Origin: G965229615 sp965229615 | GTDB taxonomy: Bacteria; Pseudomonadota; Alphaproteobacteria; Rickettsiales; Midichloriaceae | Assembly (NCBI GenBank): GCA_965229615.1 | Contig: OZ245890.1 | Span: forward strand, 682,001-746,000 | DNA: 64,000 nt | Direction of reading: 5' to 3' | Part shown: positions 25,392 through 37,038 of the stretch, piece after piece | How the letters are laid out: the number at the start of each line of letters is the position of its first letter | Position numbering within the stretch: position 1 is the stretch's first letter | Notes under the pieces: model-generated | What the model saw: only the letters and a program-made list of their open reading frames with translations | Told to the model about the DNA's origin: nothing | Databases searched by the model: none | Translations under genes and position numbers: made by a program

Positions 25392-26905
25392 GGTAATTCC
25401 TTTGTTTGGGTTTTGTTTGGATCTTGTTGTGCATACTGTACCCAACTTTTCGATTCCTCATCTTTTTTTTCCTCTTGTTGTGTAACAACATCATTTTCAT
25501 CATTGTCATTGAAAAAATCTTCAGCAATTTTCTGCAATCGATCTTGTTCTTTCAATGCATTCTTTAGTAGTTCTTCTATAAATGCTTTTCGCTTGTTAAT
25601 CGCATTGCTTATTCCTTTGTCCGTAGCATATTGCTCTATGTTAGTAACTCTCGATGACAAATCAACTACCATTTCAATCTGTGCATTAACAGAGTTAAGT
25701 GACTTGACTGCACTGCTGTGATTTTGTGTTAGATCTGCAATGGTAGCATCAATATCTCTCAATTCTTCTTCAACATAGTATTTTTCCTCATTCGCACATA
25801 CCATAACTGGATGCGAGACGCTACCAACATCACAACATAGTGCTAATGAATTTGCATTCATTTTTTTGTGTATTGATTTATATGTGTGTGCCATGTAAAT
25901 TATTTCATCGTCAGAATCGGAATCGTTAAATATGTTACGTACTACATCGTGTTCTGGAGTACTAGGTGTCTGAAATATTACAGGTTGACTCGTTTCGTTA
26001 TGCATGTTCTTTAGCAACTCAGTAATGGCTATTTCACAAGCATTAAAACAATTCTTTTCTTCCTTGTTTGAATTGTCAATATTATCTCTCATATTGGAGA
26101 GCTGATCCAACAACTGAATAAGTCGTTTGATCTTTTCATCGCGAGGTATTAGTATGCTGTTACGTATATTTCTTGTAGCACGGTCTATTTGTTCTAGAAC
26201 ATCTGCATGATCTATATTTTGCACATTGTAACATGCCTCATTATTCACATGATAGCCATTACTTACCATTCGCAATCGCAATATTTCTATCTCGTTCAGA
26301 ATAGTTTTGGCATTGCCTGGAATTTCCACTGTTGCATATTGTTTATTACCTCTTTCGCTTTCTAGCATTGCTCGCCTTTGCTCTTCATTTGCAATATATG
26401 TATTAGCAATTCGCACAATCTCTGTCCTTTCTCTCTCATGAAAAACCTTTTTTTTCTCCAGCAAGTTAACTAACAGCAATAACATAGCTGATACGTCACC
26501 AGCCTCTTTGCACTTAGATTGCTCTACTATAATATCATACAGTTTACCAAATGCTATTGTGTTTTCAAATGGCCATTGCTGCACTATATTTATTTCTGTT
26601 AGCTTGCATAATAGTACAGCTTGTGCTATGAATTCCGCACTAGTTATATCTGATGAAAGCTTTGCATATATCTTACCATAAAGATGGTTCCAGCACTGTT
26701 TGATACAATGCTTTAAATCAGATAGCTCTTTCTCTGTGCCTTTAGTGGTTTGTTGTGCAATATATATCCTCTGCAGTGTCTGTAACGCTCCTATCGACTG
26801 AGACAGTGCGCCATAAACTGGCTCACTGTTGAGTTGTTGTATGCTGCTCATCACTACTACTGCTTGTTCAATCACTCCTTGAATACTGATTTTTTGTCCT
26901 TGCAT
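25388..26905 (-). CDS. Large hypothetical helical protein
   Basis: A 505-residue protein of no recognised family. It is rich in helix-forming residues throughout, with coiled-coil stretches near residues 195-300 and 395-470 (E-E-L-L-K-N-A-L-K-E-Q-D-R-L-Q). It has no signal peptide and no membrane helix. The C-terminus has an acidic segment, then K-S-W-V-Q-Y-A and a Q/N/T-rich end. That tryptophan context resembles the tails of the island proteins but sits 18 residues from the end. It could be a structural or effector protein; this is inference. The frame is long and uninterrupted, so a real gene is likely. Confidence 0.7.
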   Translation of the reverse strand: MQGQKISIQGVIEQAVVVMSSIQQLNSEPVYGALSQSIGALQTLQRIYIAQQTTKGTEKELSDLKHCIKQCWNHLYGKIYAKLSSDITSAEFIAQAVLLCKLTEINIVQQWPFENTIAFGKLYDIIVEQSKCKEAGDVSAMLLLLVNLLEKKKVFHERERTEIVRIANTYIANEEQRRAMLESERGNKQYATVEIPGNAKTILNEIEILRLRMVSNGYHVNNEACYNVQNIDHADVLEQIDRATRNIRNSILIPRDEKIKRLIQLLDQLSNMRDNIDNSNKEEKNCFNACEIAITELLKNMHNETSQPVIFQTPSTPEHDVVRNIFNDSDSDDEIIYMAHTYKSIHKKMNANSLALCCDVGSVSHPVMVCANEEKYYVEEELRDIDATIADLTQNHSSAVKSLNSVNAQIEMVVDLSSRVTNIEQYATDKGISNAINKRKAFIEELLKNALKEQDRLQKIAEDFFNDNDENDVVTQQEEKKDEESKSWVQYAQQDPNKTQTKELP

Positions 26906-26998
26906 GATTCTATATTATTAGTGTCAAGTATCAACATTGGCATCGCATGCTACATCTATTAGCGCAATATGTCAAGTGACCTTGACATGGCAGTATAA

Positions 26999-27901
26999 CT
27001 AGTTTTTATTATTTAGTGTTCTTTTCCTCATATTGGATAGTTTTATGAAGTCATTATCAGCATGATATGATGATCTCGTTAAGGGGCTAGATGATACCAT
27101 TAGAAATCCCTTTGCCCTTGCGACATCTCCATAGTATTTGAACATCTCTGGTGTTATATATTCAGCAACAGGAGCATGATTTGGTGTTGGTCTGAGGTAC
27201 TGCCCTATTGTTACGAAATCAACCTGCGCAGATCTCAAATCATCCATCACTTGTAAAACTTCTTGTTCTCTCTCTCCAAGACCTAACATGATACCTGACT
27301 TTGTAAATATTAATGGATTTAACTCTTTAACATTATTTAATAGCTTAAGAGAGTGAAAATACCTAGCTCCTGGTCTGATGCTTGCATATAGTGATGGTAC
27401 TGTTTCAATATTATGATTGAAAACATCCGGTTTTGCTCTGACAATCATTTCATAAGCGTTACCCTTTCGTAGAAAATCAGGAGTTAAAACTTCAATTGTT
27501 GTATTTGGACTAGTATTTCTAATTTCATATATGCACTGTGCAAAGTGTTCAGCACCACCATCGTCTAAGTCATCACGATCGACGGATGTAATAACAACAT
27601 GTTTTAGTCCAAGCGATACAACAGCTCTTGCAAGATTTTCCGGTTCATGAGGATCAAGTTGATCAGGTCTACCTGTTTTTACATTGCAAAAACGACATGC
27701 ACGTGTACATACACTTCCTAATATCATGAATGCTGCATGTTGTTTGCTCCAACATTCTCCTCTATTAGGACAAGCTGCTTCTTCACAAACAGTATTAAGT
27801 CTATGTTGATGCATTACAGAACTTGTTTGTTCAACCTGTATGCCAATTGGTGCCCTGACTCTTAACCATGAAGGCTTTGGTTGTTGAGATATGTGAGACA
27901 T
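26999..27901 (-). CDS. lipA: Lipoyl synthase
   Basis: Radical-SAM enzyme that inserts two sulfurs into octanoyl groups on 2-oxoacid dehydrogenases. The auxiliary cluster motif C-E-E-A-A-C-P-N-R-G-E-C-W and the radical-SAM motif C-T-R-A-C-R-F-C-N-V are both present, as is the C-terminal S-S-P-L-T-R-S-S-Y-H-A block with the final cluster-binding serine. I used the ATG at 27901, which gives M-S-H-I-S and about 300 residues; a TTG at 27952 would add 17 residues. It stands alone. Confidence 0.97.
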   Translation of the reverse strand: MSHISQQPKPSWLRVRAPIGIQVEQTSSVMHQHRLNTVCEEAACPNRGECWSKQHAAFMILGSVCTRACRFCNVKTGRPDQLDPHEPENLARAVVSLGLKHVVITSVDRDDLDDGGAEHFAQCIYEIRNTSPNTTIEVLTPDFLRKGNAYEMIVRAKPDVFNHNIETVPSLYASIRPGARYFHSLKLLNNVKELNPLIFTKSGIMLGLGEREQEVLQVMDDLRSAQVDFVTIGQYLRPTPNHAPVAEYITPEMFKYYGDVARAKGFLMVSSSPLTRSSYHADNDFIKLSNMRKRTLNNKN

Positions 27902-28029
27902 ATAAAGAAAATTTTTAAATGAGATAGTATATGATGGGAAGGCTTTTCTCAATCATCAGATTGAAGATTAATGATTTGTTGAGGTGAAGATGAATAAATC
28001 AAGACAAGATACATGTTCTAAGCAGAGCA

Positions 28030-28461
28030 GTGATTATTGATCAAAATAAAATTTTGCTTTGCAAAATCATTGATCTCGAGATAAATTTTTATTTTTTACC
28101 TGGTGGTCATATTGAACACGGTGAATCAGCTGCAAATTCTTTACTGAGAGAGTTACATGAAGAAACTGGATTTGAATGGTATTTAGATGGGTTTTTAGGA
28201 TGCTTAGAATATAGCTTTGAACCTGATCATGGCAGTATTTGTCATGATCACGAATATAATTTTATTTTTGAGGCTAAGTCTAAGCATTTAAAGTCAGATG
28301 AAAAACTAACATGTCCAGAAAAACATATAGAATTGACATGGATGCCTATTTCGGGTTTATCAGAGATAGATTTTCGTGCGGAACTGCTAAGAAAATTGTT
28401 ACCAAAATGGTTGTCTGGAGATAACCCAAATAAGTTTATGAGTGAAATGATATGCATTTAA
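28030..28461 (+). CDS. Nudix hydrolase with a disrupted or unusual start
   Basis: Hydrolyses a nucleoside diphosphate linked to another moiety. The full Nudix box is visible: G-G-H-I-E-H-G-E-S and R-E-L-H-E-E-T-G. The 28030 start is a GTG with no ribosome binding site. The same frame upstream still reads like the family (I-H-V-L-S-R-A before V-I-I-D) back to 27994. A strong site GAGGTGAAG with an ATG at 27990 sits just ahead but one base out of frame. Skipping base 27993 would give a normal 157-residue protein. So either a one-base frameshift or an atypical start is present. Substrate unknown. Confidence 0.82.
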   Translation: MIIDQNKILLCKIIDLEINFYFLPGGHIEHGESAANSLLRELHEETGFEWYLDGFLGCLEYSFEPDHGSICHDHEYNFIFEAKSKHLKSDEKLTCPEKHIELTWMPISGLSEIDFRAELLRKLLPKWLSGDNPNKFMSEMICI

Positions 28462-28648
28462 CGCATATGAGCCTAATCAATATCTAATGCTGTTCATTGC
28501 AAAACAAGTACCAAATCAAACTGATTTGAAAGAAGATATACTGCCAATACTGTGCATCCAGTGGATTCGTGCTTTTTCTTGTTATAACTCTCTGGTACAA
28601 TAGAGAGTGTGCATTCAAATAAAATGTGAACTATTGTTATTTTAAAGT

Positions 28649-29257
28649 ATGAGTAGAAAGATCGAAGGTGCTATGATATCGAAACTTCAGAGTTTTTTCA
28701 GGAAGTTTCCAACGATGGAGCTGGGCAACATTAGATTGCGTGACATGCGTCTCAATGATAGTAGGGACTACTATGAATATCTTAATCACCCGATGGTACA
28801 GCAATATTTATCAGATGAAGATGTACCATCAACAGAAGATGAAGCGCTACAGTGCGTTAAAATGTGGGGCAGTCTTTTTTACAAAAAACAAGGGATTTTC
28901 TGGACAATTGCAGATTCGAAAACAGATCATCTTATAGGGTCAATAGGATTCTGTAGTTGGAACTTCTATAATAAAAGGGGAGAAATCAGTTATGATATAG
29001 CCCATTCATACTGGGGACAGGGCATTGCCTCTAAGGCTTTAAGTAATATCCTAAGACTAGCCTTTGGTGAAATGATGCTGTATCGCATTGAAGCCAGAAC
29101 AATGCAGGGAAATGAAGTTTCACAGCATATTCTCACAAAAATGGGTTTTAAGCAGGAAGGTATACTGCGTGGATATAGAACCATTAGAGGGCGGCCAGAG
29201 GATATAATAATATACTCATTAATCAGACCAGACTATCCCGATTATCTCTTGACATAA
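28649..29257 (+). CDS. GNAT-family N-acetyltransferase (RimJ/RimL type)
   Basis: Transfers an acetyl group from acetyl-CoA to an amine. The N-terminal block L-G-N-I-R-L-R-D-M-R-L-N-D is followed by I-G-S-I-G-F-C, the core Y-D-I-A-H-S-Y-W-G-Q-G-I-A-S-K-A-L with the acetyl-CoA loop, and the C-terminal N-E-V-S-Q-H-I-L-T-K-M-G-F-K-Q-E-G. This is the RimJ/RimL-like group. The substrate may be a ribosomal protein or a small molecule. The start may be 28673 (M-I-S-K), which has an AAGGTG just ahead. It lies 187 bases after the Nudix gene. Confidence 0.9.
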   Translation: MSRKIEGAMISKLQSFFRKFPTMELGNIRLRDMRLNDSRDYYEYLNHPMVQQYLSDEDVPSTEDEALQCVKMWGSLFYKKQGIFWTIADSKTDHLIGSIGFCSWNFYNKRGEISYDIAHSYWGQGIASKALSNILRLAFGEMMLYRIEARTMQGNEVSQHILTKMGFKQEGILRGYRTIRGRPEDIIIYSLIRPDYPDYLLT

Positions 29258-29516
29258 CAGTGTAAGAAATAATCATTAGTATTGTAAGCTGATGCCTAAT
29301 ATAGGAGATGCACGCATTAGCAAACCTTTTTATCAACTACTGCAGTAGCCATAGCAGTAGGTTTTGTGTCTAATTGTGGTTATTATCTATTGTGTTTTGA
29401 AATAAAAATTTATCAGCTGACATTATGTGACTGACTATCTAACTTGATATCGTCACCTCATGAAGTGTATTGGTGAACAAGTTAGTATCATCATTCTCCA
29501 TGTGCTATATCGGATC

Positions 29517-29813
29517 TTACATATCAACAATCTTTCTAAGTATTGTCGTATAATTTTGCCTTGATAGTGACTGCAGATTATTAACCACTTTATCTATTTG
29601 AAGATGCTTATCTTCAGCACATATAATACTTGAGAAAATCTTATATAGGCTATCATCTGATAGTTTTAGTAGTTCACTATAGGCTATGATCTCGTTATCA
29701 CTTAATGCGTCCAAATGCCGCCTTGCAAAGTTGCCAAGTATAATATCCATCTCTTTACATCCTCTATGTGTACTAGCATAAGAGAGTTTCTTTCTCGAAA
29801 TCTTGATGTTCAT
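29517..29813 (-). CDS. sdhE: Succinate dehydrogenase assembly factor SdhE
   Basis: Small cytoplasmic protein that promotes covalent FAD attachment to SdhA. The motif H-R-G-C-K-E-M-D-I-I-L-G-N-F-A matches the essential R-G-x-x-E of SdhE/Sdh5, followed by L-S-D-N-E-I-I-A-Y-S-E-L-L as in the family. The ATG at 29813 gives 98 residues, the usual length. The frame extends upstream to 29924 with hydrophobic residues that do not fit. It points away from the rRNA operon. Confidence 0.8.
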   Translation of the reverse strand: MNIKISRKKLSYASTHRGCKEMDIILGNFARRHLDALSDNEIIAYSELLKLSDDSLYKIFSSIICAEDKHLQIDKVVNNLQSLSRQNYTTILRKIVDM

Positions 29814-29965
29814 TATATTAATTAGTTGTTTAGTGTATTCGTACATTCTCGTTGCTATTAAGTACAATGTAAAAATACCAATTATTTTTTGGCTGTTTGC
29901 AGCCATTTTATACAGCATCAACAAGATTATGCTACAATTTCATTAAAATTTTTTCTACAATGCTG

Positions 29966-29994
29966 TTGACACCATTTGATATCAACAGTATAAA
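29966..29994 (+). promoter_or_regulatory. Promoter of the 23S-5S rRNA operon
   Basis: A consensus -35 box TTGACA (29966-29971), a 17-base spacer and TATAAA (29989-29994) point at the 23S gene, which starts about 125 bases later. It is among the best promoter matches in the window and agrees with separate transcription of 23S-5S from 16S. Confidence 0.7.
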
Positions 29995-30118
29995 GTTATT
30001 TATCCAATCAATGTTGTTTAAGCAAGTTCAAACAAAACAAACTAACACTCAAAAAAAATCAAAGCAAATCGCTGAGACAGAACATGGATTTTGTTCTGTA
30101 AGCAAAGTAAGTCAGCAT

Positions 30119-32873
<2,755 letters not shown>

Positions 32874-32965
32874 ATGCTGCTTTGCATACAGTGCAAAGTC
32901 TGTGTTGGGCGATTTGCTGTTGTTTGTTTTGTTTGATATTGATTGGTTTTTAGACCATACTATAT

Positions 32966-33083
32966 AACCTGGTGACTATGGAGAGAATGAAACACCTGAT
33001 CCCATTCCGAACTCAGAAGTGAAAAGTCTCATCGCCGATGGTACTCTGTCTTAAGGCACGGGAGAGTAGGACGTTGCCAGGTT
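32966..33083 (+). rRNA. 5S ribosomal RNA
   Basis: 118 bases, with terminal stem AACCTGG/CCAGGTT and the conserved CCGAACTCAGAAGTGAAA and CGCCGATGGTA segments. It lies about 92 bases after 23S in the same transcript. The flanks extend the stem: CCATACTATA (32955-32964) pairs with TATAGTGTGG (33085-33094), a likely processing site. Confidence 0.96.
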
Positions 33084-33100
33084 TTATAGTGTGGTTTTTT
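33084..33100 (+). terminator. Probable terminator after 5S rRNA
   Basis: The right arm of the extended 5S stem, TATAGTGTGG, is directly followed by six T residues (33095-33100). Stem plus U run is the layout of an intrinsic terminator, although the stem loops out the whole 5S RNA. Confidence 0.5.
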
Positions 33101-33249
33101 CGTTTCATCTACATCGGATAATCATTTGTCATTTTTTTAAGCTATCATTGGATATTAGCATCAAGCCCTCTTGACATTTACATGTTTTTAACCTAGTCTC
33201 TATAGGACATCATGTTAGCACATGTTATAACAAAACAATCTTTACAGGT

Positions 33250-33843
33250 ATGCAACAATCTAACTTTAGTGATTTAAATGCAAGTTTTTCACGTTTAAAT
33301 ATAGAAGAGAGCGAGCTAAGTATGGAAGAGGTGGAAAAACGTCTCAATATAATGGAGGATTTAGTTAATAAAAATGATGAGTTGACGACTAAAAATAAGA
33401 AGGAAATTATCACTGAGATTAATACGATCAAAACTGATTCAGAAAAACTAGAAAAAATAGCGAAGGCAGGAATTAATATTTGGGAGGTTATTAAGTTTTC
33501 TATTGGCATGGAAAACAAATTTAGTACAGTTATAGATGGATTAATAGCACAATGCAACAAAGCAGTATGTGCAATGACAAAGATGCAAGGATATATTGAA
33601 GATGTGAGTAAGAATTGTACTGCAATGACGCAATGTTCTAGAGAGATGGTAAATGAAGTAAAATCTCTCAAGCAAATAATTGAAAATTGTACTGTAAAAA
33701 TCGACCAGGCCAATGCTCTACATGCCGAACAACTTAGCAGAATGCAAGAGGATCATGATAGAAAATTTGCTATGATAATGGCAGCAATAGAGGGACAACC
33801 AAAAAAAAATCAGGGTTCTTGGCAAGATTTAGTGAATAGATAA
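33250..33843 (+). CDS. Coiled-coil accessory protein (rRNA-adjacent pair, first gene)
   Basis: A 197-residue protein, almost wholly helical, with heptad-like stretches near residues 20-75 and 135-185 and a weak hydrophobic centre. The tail has D-R-K-F-A-M-I-M-A-A-I-E, then G-S-W-Q-D-L-V-N-R, tryptophan seven residues from the end as in the island proteins. The next gene starts two bases after the stop and shares the D-R-x-F-x(3)-M-A-A-I block. No known family. A likely member of the same set of secreted-looking proteins (inference). Confidence 0.7.
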   Translation: MQQSNFSDLNASFSRLNIEESELSMEEVEKRLNIMEDLVNKNDELTTKNKKEIITEINTIKTDSEKLEKIAKAGINIWEVIKFSIGMENKFSTVIDGLIAQCNKAVCAMTKMQGYIEDVSKNCTAMTQCSREMVNEVKSLKQIIENCTVKIDQANALHAEQLSRMQEDHDRKFAMIMAAIEGQPKKNQGSWQDLVNR

Positions 33844-33845
33844 AT

Positions 33846-34541
33846 ATGAAAAAATATATAAAAGTACTATGGGATGGCAAATCTAAGTATTGTGCTGTTG
33901 CAATGATAATTATCTGCTTTGCTACAGGACAATTATGGCCTGCTATTCTCATTCCAATACTATTAGTGAAAAAAACATACGATTATCACCATATGCAAAA
34001 AAGACGAGCTGATAAATTACTGAATGATGAGTTTTCTCTACTGTTAGAGACACAGAAATTAGTCAATACGACTCATAATGAACAAATAAATTTAGAACCA
34101 AGATCAAATATGAATGGGAACATCATGGAAGGTGGTATCAAAGCATTTGGCAAGGCTTATGTCAAGCACATGGCAGAAGAAATGGTACGCGATCAGATTA
34201 ATAGAACAGTTAATAATATGACTAATAAGGTCATGGAGCTCAGTCATGCTGAAGGAATACTTGTTACAACTCTAGAACAAACTAACAATAAATTGATGGT
34301 AGCAGATGCAAATGCAAAAAGAGCCGTTCAAGAAACACGCAATGCTGTTACTGAAATAAAACAACTTACTACTGAAATAAAAGAACTTACTACAGTGGTT
34401 AATAGCACTAAAGATGCGATGAAAAAGAAGTTTGATGGCATGCAAGAGGCAAGAGATAGAGATTTTAATACATTGATGGCAGCAATACAAAGAAGCAATC
34501 AATCTCAGAGAGCAAACTTTGATAGTATTGATTTGTTATAG
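33846..34541 (+). CDS. Coiled-coil accessory protein with membrane segments (second gene)
   Basis: A 231-residue protein with a hydrophobic N-terminus (about residues 17-42, probably one or two helices), a linker, and a long coiled coil from about 100 to 210 including a repeated T-E-I-K-[QE]-L-T-T unit. The end D-R-D-F-N-T-L-M-A-A-I-Q matches the partner gene, and the last seven residues begin with an aromatic: F-D-S-I-D-L-L. It is two bases behind its partner, so they are co-translated. It may anchor a complex at the membrane. Function unknown. Confidence 0.7.
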   Translation: MKKYIKVLWDGKSKYCAVAMIIICFATGQLWPAILIPILLVKKTYDYHHMQKRRADKLLNDEFSLLLETQKLVNTTHNEQINLEPRSNMNGNIMEGGIKAFGKAYVKHMAEEMVRDQINRTVNNMTNKVMELSHAEGILVTTLEQTNNKLMVADANAKRAVQETRNAVTEIKQLTTEIKELTTVVNSTKDAMKKKFDGMQEARDRDFNTLMAAIQRSNQSQRANFDSIDLL

Positions 34542-34609
34542 CATTTGTAGGAGGAGAGGTGGAATAAGATGGAAAATCACATTTTTTGCAATAGCTGATG
34601 TTATACGGA

Positions 34610-35122
34610 CTATATTATTTCCATTGGCTCAACAACTATATAGTTCTCTGCAGTATTCACTTCCTTAATAAAATCTTTGATAAAAGGATATGTAATAATG
34701 TTATTGCTAGTACTGCTTTGTACTTCTAATATATCTGAAGCACCATAGTTTACAACGTCCATAACGGTACCAATGATCTTATCATCACTTGATAAATAGA
34801 CGTCCATACCAATCAGGTCGACGTGGTAGAATTCATTACTTTCTACATCAGGTAATGCTTCTCTAAATACCATAAGCTTTCTTCCAATAAGCTTTCGTGC
34901 TATATCCATTGAGTTGATATTATCAATTTGTAAAACTGCAATGTTTTTCTTGACTGATACTATTCTAATAACTTTACATTCATCACCATACTCATCCAAA
35001 ATTTTTGCAAAATGCATTATATCATGAGGTGAAATGGTGAAGAATTTGAAGCGTACATATCCTTTTATACCAGAGATACCTGTAATCGTACCAATAACTA
35101 TAAGATTCTTTTGATTGTTCAT
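34610..35122 (-). CDS. rimM: Ribosome maturation factor RimM
   Basis: Binds 30S subunits through S19 and assists 16S processing. The N-terminal domain has G-T-I-T-G-I-S-G-I-K-G-Y-V-R-F-K, and the PRC-barrel C-terminal part has D-L-I-G-M-D-V-Y and G-A-S-D-I-L-E-V with the final I-V-V-E-P-M-E-I-I. Length of 170 residues is normal. No rpsP, trmD or rplS lies beside it, so the usual operon is broken. Confidence 0.95.
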   Translation of the reverse strand: MNNQKNLIVIGTITGISGIKGYVRFKFFTISPHDIMHFAKILDEYGDECKVIRIVSVKKNIAVLQIDNINSMDIARKLIGRKLMVFREALPDVESNEFYHVDLIGMDVYLSSDDKIIGTVMDVVNYGASDILEVQSSTSNNIITYPFIKDFIKEVNTAENYIVVEPMEII

Positions 35123-35223
35123 GTTATGTTTGGAGACTATTCATGCTAAGATACTGTTCTTAGAGGGTCTATGATGCTAGTAGCACTTTAAAGTACAAAA
35201 AAACTATAGTCAAATTTTATATC

Positions 35224-36243
35224 ATGTTCAAAGGATTGTATACTGCACTCATTACACCATTTGACGATAATGGAGAGATTGACATTGATAGTCTTTCGCA
35301 GCTTATAAAAATGCAAATATCAGCAGCAGTAAATGGTATCATTTTATTTGGCACAACGGGGGAAAATGCAACCCTTAGTACAAATGAGAGAGATACAATT
35401 ATCCAACATACAATACAAACAGTACATCATATCACAACTGCAAATGCTAGGCAGTACTCGAAAATACACGTTATAGTTGGAACTGGTACTAATAGTACGA
35501 AAACCACAATAGATAATAGTATTAGTGCTGAAAAATTAGGTGCTGATGGTATAATGGTTGTAACTCCATACTATAATAAACCATCGCAGGAAGGGTTGTA
35601 TCAACACTATAAGTCGTTAAATGATGCAGTAAATATCCCAATAATGGTATATAATGTACCAACACGCACAGGAGTGAACATTGATGATACCACACTGTTG
35701 AGATTGATGAAACTCAGCAATATCTATTCAATGAAAGACTATGACAGTTTGCGTCCTATTAGACTATATACTAACTGGAGCGAACTCAATAGTGATATCT
35801 TAATAACAAACAATACACCCCCACATCACACTGACAGGTTTATAGAAAATGCCAATCGTAATTACGAACTCTTCAAGGCAGCATGCACAAGCAAATTCAC
35901 AATATTGGCAGGTGATGACGTAAATAGTCTTTCAATATATACAAATGGGGGACATGGCTGTGTATCCGTTGCTGCAAATATATTGCCAGGCATATGTCAA
36001 GAGTTACATTGTGCTATTCAGGCTGGTAATATGCAGCACGCAAGAGCAATTCATGCATATTTACATCCCATTTATAACGCTCTGTTCTGTGAAACAAACC
36101 CAGTGCCTGTCAAGTATGCAGCATATAAAATGGGATATATCAAAACACCACTTGTAAGACAGCCATTGTATGATTTGCTTGGCTACAACAAGGTGTTGAT
36201 AGAAAATATTTTGACAAAATATTGTTTGAATAAAACATCATAG
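35224..36243 (+). CDS. dapA: 4-hydroxy-tetrahydrodipicolinate synthase with an insertion
   Basis: Condenses pyruvate with aspartate semialdehyde in the diaminopimelate/lysine pathway. Key residues are present: G-T-T-G-E (T44, T45), Y-N-V-P (Y143) and the Schiff-base lysine in S-M-K-D (K171). The family usually has about 292 residues; this one has 339. About 36 extra residues follow K171 (T-N-W-S-E-L-N-S... to N-Y-E-L-F) and about ten lie near residues 70-80. The G-D-D and N-G-G-H-G-C-V-S-V blocks are intact, so the barrel should fold. Diaminopimelate fits the mrdA and carboxypeptidase genes. Confidence 0.95.
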   Translation: MFKGLYTALITPFDDNGEIDIDSLSQLIKMQISAAVNGIILFGTTGENATLSTNERDTIIQHTIQTVHHITTANARQYSKIHVIVGTGTNSTKTTIDNSISAEKLGADGIMVVTPYYNKPSQEGLYQHYKSLNDAVNIPIMVYNVPTRTGVNIDDTTLLRLMKLSNIYSMKDYDSLRPIRLYTNWSELNSDILITNNTPPHHTDRFIENANRNYELFKAACTSKFTILAGDDVNSLSIYTNGGHGCVSVAANILPGICQELHCAIQAGNMQHARAIHAYLHPIYNALFCETNPVPVKYAAYKMGYIKTPLVRQPLYDLLGYNKVLIENILTKYCLNKTS

Positions 36244-37038
36244 TAAGAACACAAGCATTTTTGCGTTCCATAGCATGGTGCAGGCATATAGCATATCAAA
36301 TACCTTCCTAAACCTGTAAAAGAATAAGTTGCCCGAATATGCAAGTAAAAACAGTCCAGGAAATGTACCAATACCAAATGATAACATGGCTGTCATTGCT
36401 GTCAGTAAACTATTCTGGCTGTGGCTAACAATCGTGACTATGGAACCATATACAACACCACATGGTATGAGCCCTAACAACATCCCAATCATCAATCCAC
36501 TCACTCCATTCAAATTTGCTGAGCGATACGATCTGTTGATAATCAAATTATATCTTTGTGATGCTCTCTCCATGAGATTTGTCAAGAAACCATTATTGTT
36601 ATTGCTATGCTTAGATGGTTTATTGTGTACAACTCCTAACAGACGGTATATTGTTTGTATTGCAGATAGTATGAAGTAAAAAGCAACTATCAACAATAAA
36701 ATATTTTTCAATATTATAAAAAATACATTGTTCCTAAACACATATCCAAATAACATTGCAAGGAAAGTAAGTAAACAATAAGTAATTGTCTTGCCGAGGT
36801 AGTATGGCCACGAAATGCAACAAAGAATTTTATTTGGAGTATTCACCTTGCTCTGATTCAACTGTATCAAACGCATCGTTGCTTGGCTTACTGCTATTGA
36901 GCCACACATTGCAATGCAATGAGAAAAACTACTACTGATACCAATTAAAAATAGATTTATCGCCAACACAATAGATGATACATCATGATCCATTGTAGAT
37001 GATGTAGTGACATCTGTATTGCTACAATCACAAGACAT
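36238..37038 (-). CDS. TauE/SafE- or UreH-type transmembrane protein
   Basis: About 266 residues and six or so membrane helices. The first helix carries F-S-H-C-I-A-M-C-G-S, matching the G-H-C-x-G-M-C-G motif of UreH-type/DsbD-like membrane proteins often found beside cbb3 oxidase and copper genes. A second conserved helix has M-L-L-G-L-I-P-C-G-V-V-Y-G with a cysteine. Probably involved in metal or thiol handling for cytochrome oxidase assembly. It overlaps bamB's end by 11 bases and dapA's stop by a few. A TTG at 37071 would lengthen it. Confidence 0.78.
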   Translation of the reverse strand: MSCDCSNTDVTTSSTMDHDVSSIVLAINLFLIGISSSFSHCIAMCGSIAVSQATMRLIQLNQSKVNTPNKILCCISWPYYLGKTITYCLLTFLAMLFGYVFRNNVFFIILKNILLLIVAFYFILSAIQTIYRLLGVVHNKPSKHSNNNNGFLTNLMERASQRYNLIINRSYRSANLNGVSGLMIGMLLGLIPCGVVYGSIVTIVSHSQNSLLTAMTAMLSFGIGTFPGLFLLAYSGNLFFYRFRKVFDMLYACTMLWNAKMLVFLL

